Shown here in pieces: positions 33,822 to 41,865 of a stretch of 45,211 nt of DNA (position 1 is its first letter; every line of letters begins with the position of its first letter). Position numbers and translations under genes: made by a program. Under the pieces are notes generated by a model. That model ran no database searches. It was not told the origin of the DNA and worked only from the letters and a program-made list of their open reading frames with translations. The DNA is taken from NCBI RefSeq assembly GCF_005405245.1, contig NZ_BJDR01000015.1, positions 1 to 45,211 on the forward strand, written 5' to 3'. This stretch comes from Enterococcus nangangensis. GTDB taxonomy: Bacteria > Bacillota > Bacilli > Lactobacillales > Enterococcaceae.

Positions 33822-35015
33822 TTAAGCACCTAAAATTTCAAAAGTATCCCGCACAATCATTAACTCTTCGTTGGTAGGAACCACCATCACGGGAATTTTA
33901 CTATTTTCTGTACTAATAATCAGTTGGTTGGTAAAGTTTTTTTCCGGATCAATTTCAAGGCCTAAAAATTCTAAGCCTTGGCAACTGTCACGTCGAATTT
34001 CGTAAGAATTTTCCCCGAGACCAGCCGTGAAGATTAAAACATCTAAGCCCCCAAGTTCAGCGGCATAAGAGCCAATGGTTTGCTTGACTTTGGTGGTAAA
34101 AATATCCACCGCCAATTCTGGATTGCCGTCATATTGAGAAACGTCGCCTTCCATCACATCGCGAAAATCGCTACTAATTTCAGACACGCCTAAGAGGCCC
34201 GATTCGTGATTAATCATGCGGTCGATGTCTTCACTGGATAAACCTTTATTTTTTTGCAGGAAAGGTAAGATGGAAGGATCGATATCACCACAACGGGTCC
34301 CCATCATGAGGCCGGCTAAAGGTGTGAAGCCCATGGACGTAATCACCGACTCCCCGTTGGCAATGCCACAAAGGCTAGCGCCGTTCCCTAAGTGACAAGT
34401 AATAATTTTTAAATCCGCTAAATCTTTATTTAAATGTTTGGCCGCTTCTTGCGCCACGTAAGCGTGACTTGTGCCGTGGAAGCCATAGCGACGAATGCCA
34501 TCTTCTTCATAATATTTGTAAGGAATGGGATAAATATAATTTTTCGCCGCCATGGTTTGGTGGAAGGAGGTATCAAAGACTGCGACTTGGCGGCAGTGAG
34601 GTAAAGCTTTTTGAAAAGCTTTAATCCCCATGGCATTGACAGGATTATGAAGCGGCGCTAAAGGAGAGAGCGCTTCGATTTGTTGTAACTCGGCCTCTTC
34701 AATGAGACTGGCACTTTGGAAGGTTTCGCCACCGTGAGCAACCCGGTGGCCTACCGCAACAATTTCTTTTAAGTCGGCGACAATTTCTTTGGCCAATAAA
34801 AAGTCTAGCAAATAAGCCACAGCATCAGCGTGGGTGTTGCCGGCAATGGCCATTTTTTCCTTCACGCCTTGATAGGTGTAAGTAAACGTGAGCCCTTGAC
34901 CTAAGCCAATTCGCTCAAAGAGACATTTCACTAAAAGTTCTTCTTCCGGCATGGAAAATAATTGAAACTTCAAAGACGAGCTACCTGAGTTAATGGCCAT
35001 AATTTTTTGTGACAT
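33822..35015 (-). CDS. ackA: Acetate kinase
   Basis: Makes ATP and acetate from acetyl phosphate. 397 residues from ATG 35015, preceded by AAGGAGG; an in-frame ATG at 35054 has no ribosome site. The family signature MAINSGSSSLKFQLF is at the N-terminus, with HRVAHGG, RYGFHGTSHAYV, HLGNGASL and TAGLGENS further on. A cre-like site lies about 115 bases upstream, consistent with CcpA control of ack genes in related bacteria. Acetyl phosphate use links it to pyruvate from the citrate pathway. Not in the EET operon, although adjacent. Confidence 0.97.
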   Translation of the reverse strand: MSQKIMAINSGSSSLKFQLFSMPEEELLVKCLFERIGLGQGLTFTYTYQGVKEKMAIAGNTHADAVAYLLDFLLAKEIVADLKEIVAVGHRVAHGGETFQSASLIEEAELQQIEALSPLAPLHNPVNAMGIKAFQKALPHCRQVAVFDTSFHQTMAAKNYIYPIPYKYYEEDGIRRYGFHGTSHAYVAQEAAKHLNKDLADLKIITCHLGNGASLCGIANGESVITSMGFTPLAGLMMGTRCGDIDPSILPFLQKNKGLSSEDIDRMINHESGLLGVSEISSDFRDVMEGDVSQYDGNPELAVDIFTTKVKQTIGSYAAELGGLDVLIFTAGLGENSYEIRRDSCQGLEFLGLEIDPEKNFTNQLIISTENSKIPVMVVPTNEELMIVRDTFEILGA

Positions 35016-35129
35016 GATGCGCCTCCTTAAGGAAAATAAATGTGAATGAAACAATCAACAGAAAAAGAATGTTATCTAAAAATAATTTTTGCTGATGGAA
35101 ATTTATTTTACATTCTTATTCTCCTATAT

Positions 35130-35143
35130 TGAAAACGCTTTTA
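35130..35143 (-). promoter_or_regulatory. cre site upstream of ackA
   Basis: TGAAAACGCTTTTA differs from the cre consensus at one position. It lies 115 bases before the ackA start, a position that in other Firmicutes allows activation by CcpA. Confidence 0.6.
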
Positions 35144-35165
35144 CAATAAGAATTTGATGAATTAA

Positions 35166-35205
35166 AAAAAGAACTATCGTGTTTTTTTAACCGACAGTTC
35201 TTTTT
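35166..35205. terminator. Terminator after dmkB (bidirectional)
   Basis: AAAAAGAACTATCG pairs with CGACAGTTCTTTTT with one mismatch; A/T runs on both sides. It ends the eetA-eetB-dmkB transcript. Confidence 0.85.
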
Positions 35206-35218
35206 GTGTTTTGTTTCC

Positions 35219-36205
35219 TTAGCTATGTCTTTTTAAAATCGTCGCCGTTAACTGCAAGAGATTTTCCCGCGTTTTTTGCGGCGTCTCCGGGAGTTTAGCA
35301 ATCCCTTTTAAAGCGTCGTCAGTATACTTGGCCGCTAACTGACGAGCTTTAGCCACACCGTCACTTTGTTGGACTAAAGTAAAAATTTCTTGTGCTTCTT
35401 CGTCTGTCAGCTGCTCTTTTTTGGCTAGTAAGGGCAATAAGGCAGCGGCTTTACTTTCCAAGGCCAACAACAATGGTAAGGAGTAAACCCCTTGTTGCAC
35501 GTCTTGTAAAACAGGTTTGCCAATCGTCGTAGCATCTTCGGAATAATCTAAGACATCATCAATAATTTGGAAGGCCATCCCGATGTTTAAACCAATTTGC
35601 CGCGCATTATTGGCGGTCACTTGATTCAGCCCGCTTTCATAAGCGCCAACAAAACAACTTAGGCCAAAAAGTTCAGCAGTTTTGCCGCGAATATTATCCA
35701 GATAAGCGTCCTTGCCACCAGTGTAGTCGTAGCGCATATTCATTTGCCCTAGCTCTCCTACGAGAATTTTTTCCATACTGTTGGAATTTAATTCAATGCT
35801 TCTTAAGGAGCTAGTATATTGCGTCAACAACTTGAAACAACAGATAAATAAGTAATCCCCAGCGTAAACTGCAACATCGTTACCAAAGCGCGCTTGAATC
35901 GTAGGCAGACCACGGCGTAAAGGGGAGACATCCACAATATCATCATGAATTAAAGTCGCAGTGTGGAGTAATTCCAAAGATGCGGCTAAAGCGATGGTTT
36001 TTTGCGGTTCTCTGTTGGGTCCTAATTGGGAAAATAATAACTGATAAGCAGGGCGTAATAACTTGCCGCCAGCGTGAATCATGTCTAAGATGGCCCCTTG
36101 CACTTCGGCGTTATTCAGCTGAATCGTTTTTTCCATTAAAGTTAACGTTTGACTCAGTTCCTTTTGAATGGTGGGGTAATTTTGCCACATAGCATGTATC
36201 TTCAT
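35219..36205 (-). CDS. dmkB: Polyprenyl diphosphate synthase of the EET locus
   Basis: 328 residues, a trans-isoprenyl synthase that lengthens allylic diphosphates to the polyprenyl tail of demethylmenaquinone. The two Asp-rich motifs are present: HDDIVDVSPLRRG (DDxxD, residues about 84-88) and IIDDVLDYSED in the second half. GNDVAVYAGDYLF and a GKLLRPA start region are also typical. It corresponds to DmkB (HepT-like) of the Listeria EET locus and is the last gene of an operon with eetA and eetB. Heptaprenyl or other chain length cannot be read directly. Confidence 0.88.
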   Translation of the reverse strand: MKIHAMWQNYPTIQKELSQTLTLMEKTIQLNNAEVQGAILDMIHAGGKLLRPAYQLLFSQLGPNREPQKTIALAASLELLHTATLIHDDIVDVSPLRRGLPTIQARFGNDVAVYAGDYLFICCFKLLTQYTSSLRSIELNSNSMEKILVGELGQMNMRYDYTGGKDAYLDNIRGKTAELFGLSCFVGAYESGLNQVTANNARQIGLNIGMAFQIIDDVLDYSEDATTIGKPVLQDVQQGVYSLPLLLALESKAAALLPLLAKKEQLTDEEAQEIFTLVQQSDGVAKARQLAAKYTDDALKGIAKLPETPQKTRENLLQLTATILKRHS

Positions 36206-36235
36206 AGAAACTCCTTTGTAAAAATTAGTCGATAA

Positions 36236-36802
36236 TTAAGGCAGTTGGGTAAATCTTTTTTGCGGGGCTAAAGGCTTTTCGTAAGCTTGTTGGAACTTCC
36301 GTAGTGTCGCCACGTGGCCTAATAAATAATTGGCACAAACACCTAAAGCGATGCCGGCAAAAATCCCAATGATGGAAAGCACCGGTAAGTAAAGCATCAC
36401 GGACCAAGACTGGGCGATAAAGCTCGCTACTACTAATTGTCCCACGTTATGCAAAAAACCGCCAGTGGCACTGATGCCAATGATACTGACGCGCTTAGGG
36501 CCTAAACTTTTCACCAACAGCATGCCGCAGTAACTTAAGATAGCGCCAGCCATACTATAAAAGAAAGTAGAGAGGGTTCCCCCCAGTAACGTGGTTAAAA
36601 AAAGACGCAGCCACACCAAAAGAAAACTATCGCGTTTTTTCATGGTGAAAATGGCGATGATGGTAATTAAGTTGGCTAGCCCTAATTTCGCTCCTGGCGC
36701 AAAGCCAAAGGGAAAAGGAATCATATTTTCCAACAAGCCAATGACGACACCTTGAGCGACTAATAGGGCGATATAAATAAGTTTGGATAAACGTTTTTCC
36801 AT
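36236..36802 (-). CDS. eetB: EET membrane protein EetB (Gx transporter family)
   Basis: 188 residues with about five to six membrane segments, related to 'heptaprenyl diphosphate synthase component I' / Gx proteins, which resemble ECF S-components. Seen: ENMIPFPFGFAPGAKLGLANLIT near the N-terminus (broken across residues 20-42) and GFLHNVGQLVVASF. ATG 36802 is preferred to a GTG two codons earlier because AGAGGG is 8 bases upstream. Twelve bases separate it from eetA. In Listeria EetB is required for electron transfer; its molecular role is unclear. Confidence 0.82.
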   Translation of the reverse strand: MEKRLSKLIYIALLVAQGVVIGLLENMIPFPFGFAPGAKLGLANLITIIAIFTMKKRDSFLLVWLRLFLTTLLGGTLSTFFYSMAGAILSYCGMLLVKSLGPKRVSIIGISATGGFLHNVGQLVVASFIAQSWSVMLYLPVLSIIGIFAGIALGVCANYLLGHVATLRKFQQAYEKPLAPQKRFTQLP

Positions 36803-36814
36803 AGGCACGACCCT

Positions 36815-37240
36815 CTAGTAGATTAAATTGCCGTCTTGACTCCCGTCAGAGGCGATGACTTCAATGATTAATTTGTGGGGCAGACAGACGATGGTTTCCT
36901 TCGACTTTTCAATCCAACCCCGTTGCACACAGACTTGATCGCCACAGCTAGCTTCCACGATGCGAATCCTGCGCCCGTCAACGACGATAAGGTTATAATC
37001 CCCATCGGCATCTTCGTAGCGATACGTATAGCTTTTAGCACCAGCCACTAAAGGAAACGATTTAATTTCTTGACCATCGACAGACAAGACCGCTTCGTAT
37101 GTTACATTGTCAGTTCGTTCCGCCAATTTTTTTTCTTGCCAGCCAAAGATTACTACCGGTAAAAAAGACATGAGGATTAAAAAGACAATGATGACCGCAT
37201 CCCACGGCTTTAAGCGACTTTTATGAATAAATTCTTTCAT
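36815..37240 (-). CDS. eetA: EET protein EetA (NusG domain II-like)
   Basis: 141 residues from ATG 37240 (AAAGGAT upstream). A short cytosolic start, one membrane span (about residues 13-34, AVIIVFLILMSFLPVVIFGW) and an outside domain with the NusG domain II pattern, including VVDGRRIRIVEASCGDQVC (Cys pair) and VCLPHKLIIEV. Such proteins sit beside Gx proteins in EET loci. It is the first gene of the eetA-eetB-dmkB unit. The Cys residues in GDQVC might be redox-active or structural; that is inference. Confidence 0.82.
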   Translation of the reverse strand: MKEFIHKSRLKPWDAVIIVFLILMSFLPVVIFGWQEKKLAERTDNVTYEAVLSVDGQEIKSFPLVAGAKSYTYRYEDADGDYNLIVVDGRRIRIVEASCGDQVCVQRGWIEKSKETIVCLPHKLIIEVIASDGSQDGNLIY

Positions 37241-37350
37241 GGGGCCATCCTTTCTTTTTATCAACGTTTGAGCTGTCTTGTTACGATTACGCCAGTGGCT
37301 ATTTGCTAAAGAATTTTTTTCTGGCGTGCAGCCTTCGACTTTTCTTTTTT

Positions 37351-37407
37351 ATGATAGCATAGGTTGCATTTTTCTGGGATAAAAAGGGGCTCCTTAAAAC
37401 GTTTTCC
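37351..37407 (-). promoter_or_regulatory. eetA promoter with possible cre
   Basis: Minus-strand extended -10 TGCTATCAT (box 37351-37356). About 40 bases upstream is a cre-like GGAAAACGTTTTAA (37394-37407) with two mismatches. Confidence 0.4.
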
Positions 37408-37453
37408 TCATGAAAAAATCACGAAAAAAGCCGCGCTAAAAGGAACGAATTGA

Positions 37454-37486
37454 GCAAAAAGGACTGTGACCACGGTCACAGTCCTT
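37454..37486 (-). terminator. Terminator of ndh2
   Basis: Perfect 13-bp stem AAGGACTGTGACC and complement with two-base loop, then TTTTT on the minus strand. It separates ndh2 from eetA, so these are distinct transcripts. Confidence 0.85.
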
Positions 37487-37506
37487 CAAGTCAACGGTGT
37501 AAGAAA

Positions 37507-39525
37507 TTATTTATCTTGATATAAACTGCGCTCGGTCCCGTACCACCAACGGCCCAGTGTCCGTTGTAAGAATGGTACAACCCATTTATCTAGCCCGACA
37601 GCCCGACCAGAACCATTCATTAAGGCAAAGGCTACTGGCACAAACCAGATATTTACCCAATAGAACATCCCGGACATACAAAAGGCGATGACTAAGACGA
37701 TGGTGGTGGCACTAGATAACCAAGTGAATAGACCAGCGATTAAAGCTAAAGCCAACAAGACTTCAAAAATAGTCATGAATTTTTGGAAGAACATGGCAAC
37801 GTCTTGGTTAGGCATGATGAATTGCATCATTTTTGTGAACCAGTTTGGTGATTTTTCAATTACCACCATGGGTTGTTCGCCGTAAGCATAACTTAAACCA
37901 AAGTGAGCTACGTTAGTAACGGTGGTTGCTGCCGCATCACTCGCACCAGAAGAAGCGGTGGTAGCAGCCGAAGCAGCTGAAGTCACATCAGCAGAACTAG
38001 CAACGGTGGAAGCAACAGTAGAAGCTAGCGTGGAAGCGCCAGATGTTACATCAGAAGAAGAAGCCGTGGTAGCTGCAGCGTCAGCCGCTGGGTAGCCCCA
38101 AGTCCAAGGGAAAACGGAATTACCAGTAAACCAAGAACCTTCTCCAAACCAAGTGCTAGGTTTTAAAATTTCACCGTTACCGATAATTTTTTTACCTGCT
38201 TCAACTAACCAAACTAAACCATAGAAAATCCGCAAAGGCACGGACCACAAAACGTTCCCATAACGAGAGGAATGACCACGCGCTACGTTACGATCGTCTT
38301 TAATGTGGAAGAATTCGTGCATCAAGTATTGGAACATATAATAACCAGAGCGAATATCAAAGAAGTATTTCAAATTGACGATGTGTTTCATAATAATGGC
38401 TAAGAAACCACTTAAATGAATCTTATCGAATAAGTTAGCCACGCCCCATTTAGCGCCAATGGAAACCATGAACCCTTGGTAATTGGATTTAAAAGGATGC
38501 TTATCCGTCTTTTTAATGTCGGCAATGATGCTACCAGCTGCCGCATGAGCAGTTTGTTCAGCTGCTTGGACGATTTGTGGTGTTGGTGTGTGTTCGAATT
38601 CTTCGAAGTACACTTGGTCCCCAACGATGTAAATATTTTTATCTTCATAACCTTTAGCTTGCATGTATTGGTTGGCTACTAAACGGTTACCACGCGCTGC
38701 TTCTAAACCAAAGTCTGCCGCATCAGAGTTAGATTTAACCCCAGCTGTCCAAATCAAGGTGTTGGTGGGAATCTTACGACCGCCCTTTAAGACGATGTGA
38801 TCGGCATCAACTTCAATGATTGGTGAGCTTAACACTAATTCAACATTTTTCTTTGCCAAGTAGCGTTCTGCTTTCGCCGCGTCATTTCGCGTTAACATGT
38901 TTAAAATAGTTGGTAAAGCTTCCACGACCATCAAAGTGAAATCATCTTTGTTTAACTTGTAGTCTTTAGCTAAACGATCTTTCCAGTCGATGAGTTCCCC
39001 CACCATTTCAATCCCGGTAAAACCAGAACCACAAACGACGAAAGTTAACATTTGTTTCCGCAAGTTAGCATCAGGTTCTAAAGCCGCTTTTTGCACGGTA
39101 GCTTCAATGTGTTCCCGTAAACGCAAAGCATCTTCAAAGCTCCATAAAGTGAAGCCGTGCTCTTTAACCCCAGGCGTACCGAAGTCGTTAGGTTCGCCCC
39201 CCATCCCTAAAATCAAATGATCAAAAGGATAGGTGCCTAAAGCCGTACGGACGACTTTATTTTCTTTATCAATACCTGTCACGGTGTCTGTAACGAGTTT
39301 CACGTTTTTCCGACGACAGAATAGACGTTGCAAATCATATTGAATGGCAGTTGGTTCCACGCGCCCACCGGCAACTTCATGGAGTTCTGTCATCATGGTG
39401 TGATAAGAGTGACGATCGATTAGCGTAATTTCTACGTCAGCTTTTTTCAATTTTTTTGAAAGCAGCTTAGTGGCAGAAACCCCGGCATACCCAGCCCCCA
39501 CTACGACAATTTTTTGTGTAGTCAT
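37507..39525 (-). CDS. ndh2: EET type II NADH dehydrogenase with membrane domain
   Basis: 672 residues. The N-terminal 400 residues are a type II NADH dehydrogenase: FAD-binding VVVGAGYAGVSATKLL (residues about 6-21), NAD-binding VVCGSGFTGIEMVGEL, and NIYIVGDQ near residue 297. The C-terminal part adds membrane helices (DoxX-like, about residues 575-640) as in Listeria Ndh2, which passes electrons from NADH to the EET quinone. Between them, residues about 477-535 are almost only Ala, Ser, Thr, Val and Asp, a low-complexity insert described under findings. Own promoter (TAGACA, 17 bases, TATAAT at 39570-39598) and GAGGAG ribosome site. Divergent from pplA. Confidence 0.9.
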   Translation of the reverse strand: MTTQKIVVVGAGYAGVSATKLLSKKLKKADVEITLIDRHSYHTMMTELHEVAGGRVEPTAIQYDLQRLFCRRKNVKLVTDTVTGIDKENKVVRTALGTYPFDHLILGMGGEPNDFGTPGVKEHGFTLWSFEDALRLREHIEATVQKAALEPDANLRKQMLTFVVCGSGFTGIEMVGELIDWKDRLAKDYKLNKDDFTLMVVEALPTILNMLTRNDAAKAERYLAKKNVELVLSSPIIEVDADHIVLKGGRKIPTNTLIWTAGVKSNSDAADFGLEAARGNRLVANQYMQAKGYEDKNIYIVGDQVYFEEFEHTPTPQIVQAAEQTAHAAAGSIIADIKKTDKHPFKSNYQGFMVSIGAKWGVANLFDKIHLSGFLAIIMKHIVNLKYFFDIRSGYYMFQYLMHEFFHIKDDRNVARGHSSRYGNVLWSVPLRIFYGLVWLVEAGKKIIGNGEILKPSTWFGEGSWFTGNSVFPWTWGYPAADAAATTASSSDVTSGASTLASTVASTVASSADVTSAASAATTASSGASDAAATTVTNVAHFGLSYAYGEQPMVVIEKSPNWFTKMMQFIMPNQDVAMFFQKFMTIFEVLLALALIAGLFTWLSSATTIVLVIAFCMSGMFYWVNIWFVPVAFALMNGSGRAVGLDKWVVPFLQRTLGRWWYGTERSLYQDK

Positions 39526-39569
39526 TTTATTCGCTCCTCAATAAATTAAGTTAAGTTACAACCGACCTA

Positions 39570-39598
39570 ATTATAAAGAAAAAGGACCATTTTGTCTA
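39570..39598 (-). promoter_or_regulatory. ndh2 promoter
   Basis: Minus-strand TAGACA (39593-39598) and TATAAT (39570-39575) with 17-base spacing. Confidence 0.7.
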
Positions 39599-39709
39599 AC
39601 TTTTCACTAAAAATTTGTGAATTTTTTTTCACAGATGACACTCGCTATTTAAAAAGTTGCACAAATGGGAAATTTTACCTGGTAATTCATAAATGCGCTT
39701 AAAAAAAGG

Positions 39710-39737
39710 TTGACATCCCCGAAGATTTCTTTAAAAT
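39710..39737 (+). promoter_or_regulatory. pplA promoter
   Basis: Consensus TTGACA (39710-39715) and TAAAAT (39732-39737), spacing 16, 55 bases before the start codon. Confidence 0.7.
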
Positions 39738-39792
39738 AAAAAGTAAGCGGGTTTGTGAAAAAATCCACAAAAACAAAAAGGGAGAGACACTC

Positions 39793-40746
39793 ATGAAAGT
39801 TAGAAAATTGATGGTAGGATTAAGTGTTTTAACATTTTCAGCCTTGGTTTTAGGAGCTTGTAGTTCAGACAATAACAAAGACAGCGCAGCTAGCTCTGCC
39901 AGCACGACAGCTTCATCTACCACGGCAACGTCAAGTTCCAATGCCGCAACAACGGAATCTTCTGCACCAGCGAAAACAGCAGGTGCTGATTTGCAAGACG
40001 GCACGTACAAGTTAGAAGAAAAAAATTACAGCAACGGATACCGGGCAGTATTTGCCATTACTGTAAAAGACGGCAAAATCACCGAATCTAACGGTGACTA
40101 TGTGAATGAAGCAGGCAAATCTAAAACCGAAGATACCGAATACGAAACAAATATGAAAGCCAAATCTGGCGTAGGTCCTGCTGAATTTATTCCAGCCTTA
40201 AACGAAAGCTTAGTAGCTACACAAAGCGCTGGCGACGTCGAAGTCGTAACTGGTGCGACACACACTAGTGAATCTTTCCAAAACTATGCACAACAATTAA
40301 TTCAAGCAGCACAAGCTGGTAAAACCGATACAATTGAAATTGATAACGGTGCTGACTTGAAAGACGGCACTTACCAATTAACAGAAAAAAATGATTCTAA
40401 TGGTTATCATGTAGACTTTGCCATCACGGTTAGTGGCGGAAAAGTAACTGAATCTAACTTCGATTACAAGAACGCTGACGGCAAATCTAAAAAAGATGAC
40501 ACCGAATACGAAACAAACATGAAAGCTAAATCTGGCGTAGGTCCTGCTGAATTTATTCCAGCTCTAAACGATAGCTTCTTAAAAGCAATGGGAGAAGAAG
40601 ATGGCTCTGCAGCTGATGTAGAAGTTGTCACAGGTGCAACGCACAGTACACATGGCTTCATCCTTTATGCACAACAATTATTAAACGCTGCTGAAAAAGG
40701 TGACACGACACCAATCGAAGTAGACAACATTGTGATGAGTAAATAA
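39793..40746 (+). CDS. pplA: Flavinylated electron-transfer lipoprotein PplA
   Basis: 317 residues. Lipobox LVLGAC with Cys23, then a Ser/Thr/Ala linker to about residue 62, then two tandem FMN-binding domains (about 65-178 and 190-300) that are highly alike. Each ends in a flavinylation motif, VVTGATHTS (Thr156) and VVTGATHST (Thr283), where FmnB is expected to attach FMN. The membrane-tethered, doubly flavinylated protein passes electrons to outside acceptors such as ferric iron. The Listeria PplA signal peptide also yields a pheromone; here no such activity is claimed. GGGAG ribosome site. Confidence 0.93.
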   Translation: MKVRKLMVGLSVLTFSALVLGACSSDNNKDSAASSASTTASSTTATSSSNAATTESSAPAKTAGADLQDGTYKLEEKNYSNGYRAVFAITVKDGKITESNGDYVNEAGKSKTEDTEYETNMKAKSGVGPAEFIPALNESLVATQSAGDVEVVTGATHTSESFQNYAQQLIQAAQAGKTDTIEIDNGADLKDGTYQLTEKNDSNGYHVDFAITVSGGKVTESNFDYKNADGKSKKDDTEYETNMKAKSGVGPAEFIPALNDSFLKAMGEEDGSAADVEVVTGATHSTHGFILYAQQLLNAAEKGDTTPIEVDNIVMSK

Positions 40747-40760
40747 GAATATCTTTACGG

Positions 40761-40797
40761 GGACTACCCTGATTCGTCAGGGTGGTTCTTTTTTTCG
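40761..40797 (+). terminator. Terminator of pplA
   Basis: GGACTACCCTGA pairs with TCAGGGTGGTTC, followed by a seven-base T run. It sets pplA apart from the genes downstream. Confidence 0.85.
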
Positions 40798-40808
40798 TTT
40801 TTTTGTAG

Positions 40809-41021
40809 TGATAAGTGAAAAGTCCTAAAAAATCTGAGGAGCAATTTTCCAGTCCTTTCCGACTTATCATCCAAATTTTTCCCAAGCTTGTCTACCTCTT
40901 CTGTTGTCCAGCTTTGCCAACTAGAAGAGTCGGTCATAAGCCAAAAGCCACAAAAAATTTGTAGAACAATTTTCCGTGTCTTCTGTCTTATGCCAGCACT
41001 TCCAATCGAGTTGGCAAAGCT
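40809..41021 (+). repeat. Duplicated structured element between pplA and the esterase gene
   Basis: Two related units of about 60 bases: 40809-40869 and 40934-40992. Each is closed by a complementary ATAAG/CTTAT pair and shares an A-run followed by CAATTTTCC in the middle. The second unit lies inside a perfect 13-base inverted repeat, AGCTTTGCCAACT (40910-40922) and its complement (41009-41021). An overlapping CTCTTCT/AGAAGAG pairing (40896-40902, 40923-40929) is next to it and partly competes. No ORF. Could be an RNA regulator of the esterase-fmnB genes, or an intergenic repeat. Confidence 0.55.
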
Positions 41022-41058
41022 ATTCTATTCATGGTAAAGTATGAAAGGAGGTGGCGAG

Positions 41059-41865
41059 ATGGCTTTATTTCAATGTAATGTTTACTCAAATGTTTTAGGG
41101 ATGGAAGTGGCAGTGAACGTCATTATCCCCCAGACAACCGTCAAAAAAATTGGGACAAGTTCGACAGCACCCGTGACGGACATTCCTGTTTTATATTTGC
41201 TCCATGGTATGGGAGGCAACGAGACGGTTTGGTTGCGGAAGACATCCATTGAGCGTTACGCCACAGCAGCACAATTGGCGGTGATTTTTCCCGCAACGGA
41301 TTTAGCGTGGTATACAGATACCACCTATGATTTGCGTTACTGGACGTACCTTTCTGAAGAACTGCCACAACTGATGCAACAATTTTTTCCAACTTTAACA
41401 ACCAAACGGGAAAAAACTTTTGTGGGAGGACTTTCCATGGGGGGTTACGGAGCTTGTAAATGGGCGCTGTTGCAACCGAAACGTTTCGGCAAAGCAATTG
41501 TTTTATCGGCGCCATTAGTGTTGCAAGGTCAAGAAGCGTTGCTTTTAGAAACACGGGACCGCGCATATTGGGAAGGTATCTTTGGACCGTTGGCTGATCT
41601 CGCCAATAGTTGCCATGATCCGTTTACTTGGGTGCGGGAATTTTCCAAGACTAGCCCAAAACCAGAATTTTTTGTTGCGTGCGGCACAGAAGATCCCTTA
41701 CACCCAGCTGGTGCGTATTACCAAGGCCTTTTACAAAAGGCAGGCTTCACTGTCGACTGGCAAGAAGGTCCCGGGGGGCATGAGTGGCAATTTTGGGATA
41801 CGTGGATTCAAAAAGCACTTGCGTGGTTAGCCGTCACCCCGGCTAAAGAGGAGGACAAAGCATGA
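41059..41865 (+). CDS. Alpha/beta hydrolase, esterase D/FrmB-like
   Basis: 268 residues with the esterase nucleophile motif GLSMGGYGA (Ser near residue 132), the oxyanion region YLLHGMGGN, an Asp in the CGTEDPL turn and a His in GGHEW near the C-terminus, giving a complete Ser-Asp-His triad. No signal peptide, so cytosolic. Start at ATG 41059 with AAAGGAGG upstream. Relatives include tributyrin esterases of lactic acid bacteria and S-formylglutathione hydrolases. Its stop overlaps the fmnB start by four bases, placing it in the EET operon where the Listeria locus has no esterase. A link to electron transfer is not known. Confidence 0.85.
   Translation: MALFQCNVYSNVLGMEVAVNVIIPQTTVKKIGTSSTAPVTDIPVLYLLHGMGGNETVWLRKTSIERYATAAQLAVIFPATDLAWYTDTTYDLRYWTYLSEELPQLMQQFFPTLTTKREKTFVGGLSMGGYGACKWALLQPKRFGKAIVLSAPLVLQGQEALLLETRDRAYWEGIFGPLADLANSCHDPFTWVREFSKTSPKPEFFVACGTEDPLHPAGAYYQGLLQKAGFTVDWQEGPGGHEWQFWDTWIQKALAWLAVTPAKEEDKA

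Noticed and set aside
37906-38095. Ser/Ala/Thr repeat of ndh2 as a frameshift or assembly error
   Set aside because: The frame is open on both sides and flanking Ndh2 sequence is intact, so an in-frame low-complexity insert is more likely.
41035-41040. TAAAGT as -10 for the esterase gene (with TTGGCA at 41011)
   Set aside because: Predicted transcription start would fall on or after the ribosome site at 41044, so it could not make a normal mRNA leader.
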